DNA from: Mantamonas sphyraenae
Lineage: Eukaryota > CRuMs > Mantamonadidae
Length of the DNA: 64,000 bases
Assembly: GCA_026936335.1 (NCBI GenBank)
Contig: JAPMXV010000055.1
Coordinates: 1-64,000 of the forward strand
Direction of reading: 5' to 3'
The translations under genes were made by a program, and so were the position numbers. This document shows, one piece after another, positions 10,008-19,836 of the stretch; position 1 is the first letter of the stretch, and each line of letters starts with the position of its first letter. The notes under the pieces are model-generated. The model was not told the origin of the DNA and searched no databases. It saw nothing but the letters and a program-made list of their open reading frames with translations.

Positions 10008-12804
10008 ATGCTCACTCTCCCTTTCCACAAGGAGATCTTTACAGACATCATGGCTGACGACGCCCTCCTCGTCATGGCCAAAGGCCTGGGCCTCCTCAAA
10101 CTTGTCAGCAACCTCCTCAAGGTTTACTGCAACACAGACTCCCTGGTGTTCATTCTCAACCACTCCCACATGGCCAAAGACATCCAGGACCACCTGTTAG
10201 CTCTCGGTGTACCCCCCGCCCTCCTTCCGCGCAGCATCGACAACTCCCTCGACGCAGACGCACGCGAAGCCCTGTACAACCACAAAGGCTGCTTCATGGT
10301 CACCTCTCGCATCCTTGTTGTCGACATGCTCACCAAACGTGTGCCCTTTGCCGATGTCACTGGCATGATCGTCCTTGAAGCCGACCGTGTTGCCGAAAAC
10401 ACAAACGAGAGCTTCGTGCTCTCCCTCCTTCTCGACCAGAACCGCGCCGCATTTATCAAGGGCTTCTCTGAAAACCCAGAAGCCCTCACCCAGGGCTGGT
10501 GCCGCGTCGAAAAGGTCATGGCCAACCTCCACGTCGGCAAGCTCCTCCTCTGGCCCCGCTTCCACTCTTCCGTCACAAACTCCCTCGACCAGCACGAGCC
10601 AGAGGTCATTGGCCTCGACATCACCATGACTCCCCGCATGTCTGTCGTCAACCAGGTCATTGTCGAGCTCATCTCCAGCTGCCTCAAGGAGCTCCGGGCA
10701 AACAAGGACATCAATTCTCGAGAACTCACCCTCGAGGCTGCCTGCCTTCCCTCCTTTGAGCGCGTCCTCCAATCTGCCCTCACCCCTGTCTGGCACCGCA
10801 TCGGCCCCAAAGCCAAGCAGCTTGCAGAAGATATCAAAACCCTCCGCACCCTCCTCCGACACCTCATCAAGTACGACTGCGTCACCTTTCTCCAGTCCGT
10901 CGACCTCCTCCGATCCAGTGACGGTGTCACCACCACAAACTCCTTGTGGCTCCTCATGGATGCTGCCGAGGAGCTCTTTCGCAACGCCCAGGTCCGTGTC
11001 TTCACCCGCGGCCCGCCCGCTTCCCCAACCGCCGCCAAGTCCAAGACAAAGCCCCGCTCCAGCGCCTCTGCCAACAAACGAAAGCAGCCTGATCCCTCCG
11101 CCGAACCCCAAACTCGCCTCAGACTCCAAACGCCAGCGCACCTCCGCCGAACCTGATTCCGACCCACTTCCGGCCACTCAGGTCGTTTATCCCGTCCTCG
11201 AGGAGAATCCCAAGTGGAGTGTCCTCCTCGAGCTCCTTGCCGAGATCCAAGAGCAGCTTGCCGAAGCTCCTGCCGACCTCGAACCCTCCGCCACCATCCT
11301 CGTTGCCGTCGACACCGAGCGCGTTGCCTACACGCTTCGCACCTACCTTGCCTCTGGAGGCCAGGCCATGCTGCGCGACCGCCTCGAGCAATACTTTATT
11401 CAACAGCATCAACGCAGAGCTCGCGCAGCCCAAGGCCGCTCTGCCCACAACCCGTCCGACTTCCGTCCCACCTTTACCTTTGGTTCCACGCCCAAGTGGA
11501 CCAAGGTCACCTCCTCATCCTCCTCCACCACCACCACCACCTCCTCCTCCTCCTCCTCCTCCAAACGAAAAGCCTCTGCCCTCCCGCCCAACCAACTCAC
11601 CATCACCATGAGCTTCCAAGGCTCCAAGCCTTCTCCCTCCACCACTCCATCCTCCGACCCATCCTCGCCGCCTGCCTCCCCTCCCTCCTCTCCATCCGAC
11701 CTGCTCTTCACAGACGACTTCTCCGTGTGGTTTGGCGTCCACACCCAAACACACGTCATCATCACCACCTTTGACAATGCCATTGTCCTCCACACCCTCA
11801 AGCCAAACTTTGTCGTCATGTACTCCCCGGACGTCGGTTTCACCCGCGCAGTCGAGGTGTACAAGGCCGAAAACCCAAACATCCCCCTCCGCTTCTACTA
11901 CCTTGTCTACCCAGACTCTGTCGAGGACCAGGCCTGGAAAAGCTCTCTCAAGCGCGAACAAAAGGCCTTTGAGGAGCTCATCTTTGCCAAGGGCAACCTC
12001 GTCGTCCCCGAGGAGCGCACCCTCCGCACAGAATCTTCCACTGCCTCCTCATCTGCTTCCTCATCCTCAACACGCCAAGGCGGCCTCCTCGACACCTCCA
12101 CCGCGCCCAAGTCTCGTGTCATTGTCGACATCCGCGAGTTCCGCTCCTCGTTGCCGCCCCTCCTCTACCGCCGCAACATGGACATCGTCGCCGTCACGCT
12201 CGAGGTAGGCGACTACATCCTCTCCCCAGAGATGTGTGTCGAGCGCAAGTCCATTCCAGACCTCTTTGGCTCGCTCAACAGTGGCCGCCTCTACTCCCAA
12301 GCCGAATCCATGTCCCGCTCCTACAAACATCCCATCCTCCTCATCGAGTTTGACGAAAACAAGCCCTTTAGCCTCCAGAGCAAGCACGACTTTTACGGCG
12401 AGATCAACCCAAAGGCCATCAGCAGCAAGCTCGCCATGCTTTGCCTCGCCTTCCCCTCCCTCCGCCTCATTTGGTCCCGCTCTCCTCACGAGACCGCACA
12501 GCTGTTTGAGCAGCTCAAGCTGCATCAAGAAGAACCCATCGTCGAGACCGCCATCACAATTGGCAGCGACGAGGCGCGCAACCTCCTCCAAGGTGACGAC
12601 GAGCGCGTGCACAACATGGCCCCCATGGACGCTCTCGGCCAACTTCCGGGTATCCCTCCCGCGGCTGCCTTTACTCTCATGGGCAAGGCAAACACCCTCC
12701 GCCAGCTCGCACACGCCTCCCTCCCACGCAAGAAGCGACTCCTAGGCGACATCGGCGCCCTACAACTCGACGAACTCCTCGACCATTCCTTTTCTTCTCT
12801 GTGA
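10008..12804 (+). CDS. ERCC4: XPF/Rad1 (ERCC4) DNA repair endonuclease, with one apparent frameshift
   Basis: The sequence encodes about 931 aa if a single extra base near 11070-11120 is ignored. The N-terminal half (MLTLPFHKEIF..., to about residue 360) is the degenerate SF2-helicase-like part of XPF. The C-terminal half holds the ERCC4 nuclease core: VIVDIRE, GDYILSPEMCVERKSIPD (the GDx(n)ERKx3D catalytic motif), GRLYSQAESM and LLIEFDE. It ends in a tandem helix-hairpin-helix region (LGQLPGIPPAAAFTLMGKAN). XPF pairs with ERCC1 to cut the 5' side of lesions in nucleotide-excision and crosslink repair. The length matches the family. Frame 0 carries the sequence as far as ANKRKQPDP and frame +1 from about PNPKLASDSKRQR. 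No intron consensus bridges them, so an indel in the assembly is likely. The stop is 7 bp from the stop of convergent TBCE. Confidence 0.9.
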
Positions 12805-12811
12805 CCCTCTT

Positions 12812-14610
12812 TCACCCATCTATGGGCTCCACGTTGATCGTTGCCCCCGTGGGCACACAGTAAAACGCAAGGTCTCGCTCCTCGTCCTCCAACTCCTGCG
12901 CCATCGGCTCTCCCGGCACCACGTAGAACAGCCGCAGTTCCTGGTCTCGCTCGATGTGCAGCTTCTTAGCCGCAAACGTCTTCAACTTTGTCACGCTCAT
13001 GGTGGACACAACCTTTACCTCGGCACTGCTGCCCAGGTACTGCAGCGTCACTTCCATCTTGCTATCTGCAAGCAGATTGCCTTGGCTCGACGATCCTCCA
13101 GCCTCCACCTCCATAAACTCGCCCAGCGCTGCCATCAGCTCAGTGTACCGCGGGTGCTCATTCACAATCGCCTCGGGGCACGTGCTCATGTCTGCACGGA
13201 CCTCGGCAAACTTTGCCCCGTGCTCCTCCAGCTGCATCGACACACGCCGAAAGTACGACCGTTCTGCGTCCGAGCGCTCCATCTCTCGAATTGGGCCGCC
13301 GTTCAGCTTGCTCAGCTTCCCGAGACGCCCGATCAGCTCTTGCCGGTACATCGACGCACCCATCCCGCACGACTCGCCCAGCGGATTGTTCGACAGCCGC
13401 ACCGTCGTCAACGCAGGAAATGCGTCCATCGCATTGATGCTCGCCCAGTCCTCCACTGCGTTGTTGCCCAGAATCAACGTGTGCAGCTCAGCAAACGCCC
13501 CTGGCTCGCTGTACGCCACCCCACCAATCTTGTTGTCGTTCGCCTGGATGTACTCCAGGTGCGGCAGGTTCCGAAACTGCCACACATCTGCCCATTGCGA
13601 CACTGCGTTGCCGTCAAACGACAGCACACGCAGCTCAGCGAATCCGCTCACGGGCGTCGCTTCCTCGTCGGCCCCGAGGTCCTCCATCATGTTCAGTCCG
13701 ATGTGAAGCTCATGCAGACCGTCCATCTGGTCGGCCACAGCGGCCACGTGCTTCCACTGGATCCCAGTCCTGTTCAGCACCAGCACACGCAGCTCCGGCC
13801 CAAAGTTGAGCAACGGCTTGTCCAGCAACGCATCGTGCTCCAACCTGTTTCCGCTCAGCCTCAGTTCACGCAACACAGGCAATTCACCACAAATCTGTGC
13901 CACGTCTGACCACTTGCTCAGCAGATTGTCCACCAGATCCAGCTCCAGCAGGCCGCTGCACAGCGCCTCCAGCGCTCCTCCCTCACCAGGCCCGTTCACC
14001 AGCCTGCCTGTCAACGACACCGTCCTCAGCTTCTCCAGCTGGGATTGGGTGTCCAGCACATCCTGCTTGCCCACAAGTTCCACCTCCAGCTGCCCCAGCC
14101 GTGTCAGTAGCCCGACCAAAGTGCTTGGCGCGCGCGAATTCCCCGCCGTTCCACGTTCCCGCACACGCCTCCACAAACCTTGTGATGCCCAGCAGTGTAC
14201 ACAAACATCTCATCGTCCTCGCCTCCGTCTCCGGCCCCTCCTTCTCCGCCTCCGCCCTTGCTTTCCTCGTCCTCGGGGCTGTACCGCGCCAGCAACGCTT
14301 CGATCAGCGACACCCCCGTCTCCACCGTGTGTGACTTTAGGAATGAACACGGCCGTGCTTCCATGGCACTCTGCGTCTCCTGCGCCAACGCTGCCTGGCT
14401 CTCCTTGTTCATGCACTCAAACACCTGTTCGCCCTTGAACACTCCCGTGTGCTTCCCAACATACGGATCATCCCACTCCACACCCAACCACTCCTGCTCT
14501 GCGTTGTCCCCGGTGTCCAGAGTGCCCACCCACCGCACCGTGGCTCCCCTGCCCTGAAACGCGATCCGCTGCCCTGCCTCAAACGCCCAGCCGTTTTCGT
14601 TTGCCGTCAT
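12812..14610 (-). CDS. TBCE: Tubulin-folding cofactor E (CAP-Gly, LRR, ubiquitin-like)
   Basis: Exons are 14610-14179 and 14089-12812. The 89-nt intron 14090-14178 (GTTTGT...CAG) has a TACTGAC branch-like site. The product is 569 aa. CAP-Gly is at about residues 10-85 (GVEWDDPYVGKHTGVFKGEQ), followed by leucine-rich repeats at about 165-390 and a C-terminal ubiquitin-like domain (LFYVVPGEPM...LAFYCVPTGA). Removing the intron joins ...VYTAGHHK to LEVELVGKQ, which matches the equivalent junction of animal TBCE. TBCE binds alpha-tubulin and, with TBCD/TBCC, completes alpha/beta-tubulin heterodimer assembly. ATG 14610 is preferred because MTANENGW... aligns with the usual start; ATG 14634 is an in-frame alternative. 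Divergent cyclin L starts 43 bp away. Confidence 0.88.
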
Positions 14611-14653
14611 GCTGCCTTGCCTCCCCGCGCGCATCCGCCCACTCACCCACCCA
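14611..14653. promoter_or_regulatory. Inferred bidirectional promoter, TBCE/cyclin L
   Basis: Only 43 bp separate the two divergent start codons, so core promoter elements must be shared or lie inside the coding regions. No TATA box is visible. Confidence 0.4.
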
Positions 14654-15601
14654 ATGTCTATCCTCCCTCCTCAATCCTTCCTCGACGCCTCTCCCTCCAC
14701 AAAGCATGGCCTAGACTCCTCCATGCAGGCCCAGCTCCGCTTCGGCGCCACCCAGCTTCTTGCTGACGCTGGCCTTCTCCTCCAACTGCCCCAGCTCGAC
14801 ATTGTCTGTGCACAGACCCTCCTCCACCGCTTCTACACCCTCCAGAGCATGGCTCGCGTCCCCGTCACAGATCTCGCCATGGCCGCCCTCTGCTGCGCCG
14901 CAAAGACTCACGAGCACCCTCGCCGCGTACGTGAAATCGTCAGCGTCTTCTGGCACCTCGAACAGCGCTACGCTGCAGAGCCTCTTACCAAGGAGCAGAG
15001 GAAGAAGCTCCCTGTCCTCGACCCGTTCTCCGAGGAGTACTACGCGCGCAAATCCCGCCTCATCCACACCGAACAGCTCCTCCTCAAGCACCTCGCTTTC
15101 AATGTCCTCATGACACACCCGCACCAGTACGTCCTCTACTACGTCACGGTTCTCTCCGTCGGCCCATCCGTCGCACAGACTGCATGGTCTCTCCTCAACG
15201 ACTCTCTGCACACAACCCTCTCCCTCCGCCTCCCACCCAGTACCATTGCCTGTGGCGCCCTCTCTTTTGCTTGTCGCATGCACCAGGTTCCCCTTCCTCT
15301 CTCTCCGCCCTGGTATGCCCTCTTTGGCGCCCGTCAGCCCCAACTCGACCTCGTCGCAGCCACCCTCGCCCAGCTCTACCTCGAGCCCATCCCCTGGCAC
15401 TCCCCGTTTGCCCTCGAACAACAAGCTGCCTCTCTTGCGCAGCCTGTGCTCCAGGCCCCCGTCGACCAGGCCATCAAGCGTGCTCGCGAGCGTGCCATCG
15501 AACTTGCGCGCAAGCGCCAGCGCGTCATCCAAGACTCTTCCTCCTCCTCCTCCTCCTCATCATCATCCTCATCCTCATCCACAAATCACCAGCCAAAGTA
15601 A
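14654..15601 (+). CDS. Cyclin L-type cyclin
   Basis: Single exon, 315 aa. Two cyclin folds are visible. The first (about residues 20-150) contains LRFGATQLLADAGLLLQLPQ, KTHEHPRRVREIVSVF and LLKHLAFNVLMTHPH. The second (about 165-260) contains AWSLLNDSLHTTL, ACGALSFACRMHQVPLP and WYALFGA. These match cyclin L closely (the SWNYMNDSLRT and WFLLFGA equivalents). A basic R/K-rich helix and a (TCC/TCA)n serine tract follow in place of the long RS domain of animals. Cyclin L partners CDK11-type kinases in transcription-coupled splicing. The stop lies 51 bp from convergent COA5. Confidence 0.85.
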   Translation: MSILPPQSFLDASPSTKHGLDSSMQAQLRFGATQLLADAGLLLQLPQLDIVCAQTLLHRFYTLQSMARVPVTDLAMAALCCAAKTHEHPRRVREIVSVFWHLEQRYAAEPLTKEQRKKLPVLDPFSEEYYARKSRLIHTEQLLLKHLAFNVLMTHPHQYVLYYVTVLSVGPSVAQTAWSLLNDSLHTTLSLRLPPSTIACGALSFACRMHQVPLPLSPPWYALFGARQPQLDLVAATLAQLYLEPIPWHSPFALEQQAASLAQPVLQAPVDQAIKRARERAIELARKRQRVIQDSSSSSSSSSSSSSSSTNHQPK

Positions 15602-15652
15602 CCTATATGTAACCTTCTGCAACCCACCCTTCTGCATTCCCTTCTCTCAATC

Positions 15653-16004
15653 TCAATATCCCTTTGCCCCACGGAATCTCCGCCGTGTGTCCACCGTCGA
15701 CCGCCTGCATTCATAGTACGCCGCCCGCAACTCGTTGCACTGATCAAACTCCTCCTTCTCCTTTGCATTGCTGCAGTTCCACCCATCCTTGTCTCCCGAT
15801 TCCTGGCCCAGTGTCCGGAGGCACGTGTGGAAATCTCCCGTCTTTTCCAAGCACGCCGACTGCCGGATACACTCCACCAGCTCCGCACGCATCCCTGCAC
15901 ATCGTTCGTTGCTCTGTCCAACACACCCTCCGTCGCCGTCAGCCGTCCGCTCTACCCTTGCATCCTCTCCACTGACCCTTGCTTGCAAAACCCCCACTCA
16001 CCAT
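15653..16004 (-). CDS. COA5: COA5/PET191-type cytochrome c oxidase assembly factor
   Basis: 87 aa after splicing. I place exon 1 as only the ATG (16004-16002), intron 16001-15914 (88 nt, GTGAGT...GGACAG, with a GGCTGACGG branch-like site), and exon 2 at 15913-15653, giving MSNERCAGMRAEL. The product has the twin-cysteine pattern of the family: C near residue 6, C-x(n)-SAC, HTCL, a central C, and the diagnostic C-x-ELRAAYYECRRS...RRRFRGAKGY ending. PET191/COA5 is an intermembrane-space protein needed for complex IV assembly. The central part is about 12 residues longer than in animals. A paralogue lies immediately upstream (16068-16406). Confidence 0.85.
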
Positions 16005-16067
16005 CGCAGACTTTTCCCTGCTTTCTCCTGCGCATCCACCAAACCCCAACTGCATCGACATCTTGCG

Positions 16068-16406
16068 TCACTTTTCATTCAAGCCATCCCCTGCTCTCCG
16101 ATCCTCGCGCAATTTCGCCTTCTCCGCCTCGGTCGGCTCAAACAATCCGACCGGCTTCCGCACCAAAGCCCGCCTGCACTCCCAATAGCTCTCCCGCAGG
16201 TCCTGACACCTGTGATATTCCTCCCGCTCCTCTGACGAGCTGCATTGCCACACCCCTGCCTCTGATCTCGAAAGCCCCCGAAGACACGTGTGGAAATCCC
16301 CGGTCTTCTCCAGACACGCAGACTCACGCACACATGCAATCAACTTTTCCCGCACATCCCCACACCGTTCCTTGCTGCTTTCATTCGCTCCGCCAACGCT
16401 ACTCAT
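16068..16406 (-). CDS. COA5-like twin-cysteine protein, tandem paralogue
   Basis: 112 aa, single exon from ATG 16406. It shares SACLEKTGDFHTCLR with its neighbour exactly, the same Cys spacing at the N-terminus (ERC..., IAC, SAC, HTC), and a later C-x-DLRESYWECRR segment. It lacks the RRRFRGxKGY tail and instead ends in a charged helix (EAEKAKLREDRR). It is probably a mitochondrial intermembrane-space protein imported by disulfide relay. Whether it retained a role in oxidase assembly cannot be told. Unlike its twin it has no start-codon intron. Confidence 0.75.
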   Translation of the reverse strand: MSSVGGANESSKERCGDVREKLIACVRESACLEKTGDFHTCLRGLSRSEAGVWQCSSSEEREEYHRCQDLRESYWECRRALVRKPVGLFEPTEAEKAKLREDRRAGDGLNEK

Positions 16407-16474
16407 CCTGCTGCTCCTCCTGCTGATCCCTTTGCCCGAGCCGGCGCTCTGCCCTTCGCACCACACTCACTCAC

Positions 16475-18024
16475 TCACTCGAATGCCACCACGACCACCA
16501 AAGGCCTCTCCAGAGATTCGTCTGTGACTGTGATCCGCGTACACCCGCTCGGCAGCAGCTGCGCGAGCGCTTTGTCCAGGTTCTTTCGCGTCATCTTCTC
16601 TAGTGCCTCTGGAGACGCCATGTACAGTGTCTTGCTGCCCGCACGTGCACTTGCTTGCACAAACCGCCCCTCCTGTGTCCCTTCCACGCGCGCCAGCACT
16701 TCCGCCAGCGTCTCCTCGCGGCCAACGCTCAATGTCACTGCCTCTTGCCGCGTGCAAACAGCACAGCCCTCCTTTCGCTCCAGCTCGTTCACCAGCGCCG
16801 TCGTGCCAGGGTTGCCCACATACACTGCCATCGACGACAACGTCCCTGCAAAGTTGCTGCACAGCTTCCAGCATTCCTGCACGCACGCTGCGCTCACGAT
16901 CGCATTGGTTGACGCAATCGCCGGAATGATGTTCTTTGTCACTCCAATTGTCAACTGTCGTGTGACTCCTGCAATCCCGTACTCCTCCGCTCGTGCCAGT
17001 GCACGTTCGTACAACCAGTCCACATGCTCGCTCACATCGCAATCGATCTTCTCCTCGCTCCTCTCCTTCGGCCACGCCAGCTTGGATGCCCACGCGATAC
17101 AGTGCTCAGGCAGCCGCGGTTTGGATGCCATTGTGCACAGCTGGAATGTCCGAGGTTTCGGAAACAGCTCCAGCGTGCATGAGAAGCACGACGTGAATCC
17201 AGGCACAACCACCCGCACATGCCCTTTGAACACCTCCGTGCCCCCGTCGATCATTGGCACCACAGACTCGGGCTCCACCTGGCCCTCTTCGTCGTACTCC
17301 AGCATGCTGTGCAGTTTGCTGTTCAGCCACACCCTCGCCTCCACGTTGTCCAGTCCGCAGACAATCACGTTGAACTGCTTGTAAAACTCTGTCTCAAACT
17401 CTTGGATCTTCCCGTAGTGTCTGTGTCCTCGTGTCTGCCGTGTCAGCGCCCGCCTCCGCATCCCCATAGCCCCGCTCTCCACTTACGCTGTCACCTGCAC
17501 TCCGTCGATCCGCTCGTTGATCCTTGCCGCTGCCACCTCGCACTTTGGCTCACCCACGTCTTTGCTCCGGAACAGAAACTGCCGCTGTGCCGCACGTGAT
17601 CACCCACATGTCAGACTCTCCCTCCCGCATGCCCAAACCCCATCCCACCACCCACTCTACCCCTCCCGCTCCCGCATCTTCGCCTTACATTCAGATTTGT
17701 CACGTCAATCGTGTCCATGTCGATCACATGGATGTCGGTAAACCCGCTCAGCGCAAGATCCTTCAGGATCTCACAGCCCAACCCGCCTGCTCCCACGCAC
17801 AGCACCTTGGCGCTGTGTAGAAACGCCTGTGTGTCTTCCCCAGGCAGGAATGTCTCCAGGGCGAAAGGTCCGCTCGTTTCCAGCAGCCTATCCACCCCTG
17901 CCCACGCCAGTTTCCGGCTGTCCGCTCCGCCGTCACTCCCGTCCCCTCCGCCGCCTCTGCCCCCTCCACCACCACTCCCGCTGCTGCTGCTGCTGCTCGC
18001 GCTACTTCCACTTTCGACGTCCAT
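16475..18024 (-). CDS. UBA3: NEDD8-activating enzyme E1 catalytic subunit (UBA3), paralogue 1
   Basis: Exons are 18024-17689, 17584-17487 and 17420-16475, with introns of 104 and 66 nt; 459 aa, close to the animal length. A Ser/Gly-rich N-terminus is followed by the adenylation core ([47 protein letters not shown]). Then come [19 protein letters not shown], Cys pairs for zinc (SCFSC; CAVC), and the catalytic-cysteine segment [32 protein letters not shown] and a C-terminal ubiquitin-fold domain end the protein. With APPBP1 it adenylates NEDD8 and passes it to UBE2M for cullin neddylation. ATG 18024 is the first true ATG. It is back to back with a second UBA3 gene 85 bp away, which is unusual. 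Confidence 0.88.
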
Positions 18025-18109
18025 GTCCTGCACAATTGATTCGATGGCCACACCGTCGCCGGCTGCTGCTTGTCCGCTCCGCCCTCGCCACCCAAAACCT
18101 CACTCTCGA
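18025..18109. promoter_or_regulatory. Inferred bidirectional promoter, UBA3 pair
   Basis: The 85 bp between the two divergent UBA3 starts contain CACAATTGATT and C-rich sequence but no TATA box. Both paralogues would be expected to be co-regulated. Confidence 0.4.
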
Positions 18110-19793
18110 ATGTCCACCGACCGCCAAAAGTCTTGGGCCCAGATCGACAGCCTCCTCAACGCAGCTGGCCCCATGGCCCACCCGGGCTTTGAAGAAGGCG
18201 CTGCCATCGACCTCCTGCACAACGACAGCAAGATCCTCTGCATCGGCGCAGGTGGCCTCGGCTGCGAGCTCCTTAAGGACCTTGCCCTCAGCGGATTCAC
18301 AAACATCCACGTCATCGACATGGACACCATCGACATCACCAACCTCAACCGCCAGTTCCTCTTCCGGTGCGTTCCCTCTTCCCTCAACGTGCCTCGTTGT
18401 GCCAAAAGCCCTCCCAAAGTCCACCTGCTCACCCTTTCCTCGTGCTCATCTTCCCAACGCACCCTCCCTTATACCCGCCCCTCCTCCCACAGCATGAAGG
18501 ACGTCGGTGAGAGCAAGGCCAACGTAGCCGCTGCCTTTATCAACGAGCGCGTCGACGGCGTCACCGTCACTCCGTACGTTTGCGTTCAATTCCGTGTTTG
18601 CAGCTCTCTTCCCTGCCTCCCGCACCTCCACCACCTGACCCGGTCATTCCACACCCCTCCACATCCGTCCCTACCCCCATACAGCCATCACGGCCGCATC
18701 CAGGACTTTGACGAAGACTTTTATGCCAGCTTCGACGTCGTTGTCTGCGGTCTCGATTCCCTTGAAGCGCGTCGCTGGATGAACGGCAAGTGTCCTCCTT
18801 TGCCCATTCTCACACCACCCTATCGCTTCCCCTCCTACTCCAAGTCTAACCCTCTCCGTCCCCGCACAAACAGGCATGCTCCACAGTCTCGTCAAGCGCG
18901 ACGAGGACGGAAACGTCGACCCCTCCACCGTCGTGCCCATGGTTGACGGAGGCACCGAGGTCTTCAAAGGCCACTCTCGTGTCATCTTCCCGGGGTTCAC
19001 CTCCTGCTTCGAGTGCACCCTGAACATGTTCCCGCCCCGAACTACCTTCCAGCTCTGCACCATCGCCAGCAAGCCTCGCATCCCGGCCCACTGCGTCGCC
19101 TACGCCTCTCAAATTTGGTGGCCCAAGAACTGGGAAGCAGAGGGCTTTGATTCCAAGATCGATACAGACAACCCCGACCACATGCAGAAGCTCTACGAGG
19201 TTGCACACGAACGCGCGCAGGAGTTTGGCATCAAGGGCGTCACCCTCAGCCTCACCCAGGGCGTCGTCAAGCGCATCATCCCGGCCATTGCCTCCACAAA
19301 CGCAATCATTGCCGCCGCAACCACAAACGAGGTCTGGAAGATCATGACAAACTTTGCTCTCCCGCTCAACAACTACGAAATCTACCAAGGCAAGACAAGC
19401 GTCGTCTCCGTCACCTCCACCCTCGAGGCAAAGCCAGACTGCATGGTCTGTGGCTCCAGCGACGTGGCAGACTATCAGATCAACCCAGGCGAGACTCTCG
19501 ACGACTTTTTCCAGCGCCTCAAGGACGAACCGGCCTACCAGATGGAACACCCGTCCGCTCGCTCCACCTCTGGAAAGACTCTGTACATGACTGCTCCAGA
19601 GATGATCGAGAAGCAGACCCGCAAGAATCTCCAGCTGCCTCTCAGCGAACTCGTCCAGGACGGCGACATCATCAACATCACCGACCGCGCCCTCCCCAAC
19701 AAGTTTGTCCTCCAGGCAAGGGTTTCCTTTGTCGACTCCAACGACTCTTCTTCCTCCTCCACACCCGAAGATGAGCAGAACAAAGACGAATGA
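18110..19793 (+). CDS. UBA3: NEDD8-activating enzyme E1 catalytic subunit (UBA3), paralogue 2
   Basis: Exons are 18110-18366, 18493-18573, 18685-18785 and 18874-19793; 452 aa. Core motifs are intact: [73 protein letters not shown], catalytic [34 protein letters not shown] and CMVC. The intron before HHGRIQDF is at the same position and phase (2) as in the minus-strand paralogue; the other introns are unique. Intron 18786-18873 has a GCAAGT donor. A GT reading would add residues that neither the paralogue nor the family has. The C-terminus is acidic. Both paralogues keep the catalytic Cys, so neither looks dead. Confidence 0.9.
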
Positions 19794-19836
19794 ACCCGAC
19801 CCGCCCCGCCCACGCCCTTCTTCACCCAACCTCGCC

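Noticed and set aside
11040..11160. A short intron to explain the XPF frame change
   Set aside because: No donor/acceptor pair with a branch motif fits between the two frames. A one-base indel is simpler.
16475..19793. Reading the UBA3 pair as an assembly inversion artefact
   Set aside because: The two copies are clearly diverged in protein sequence, with different introns and different termini, so they are separate genes.
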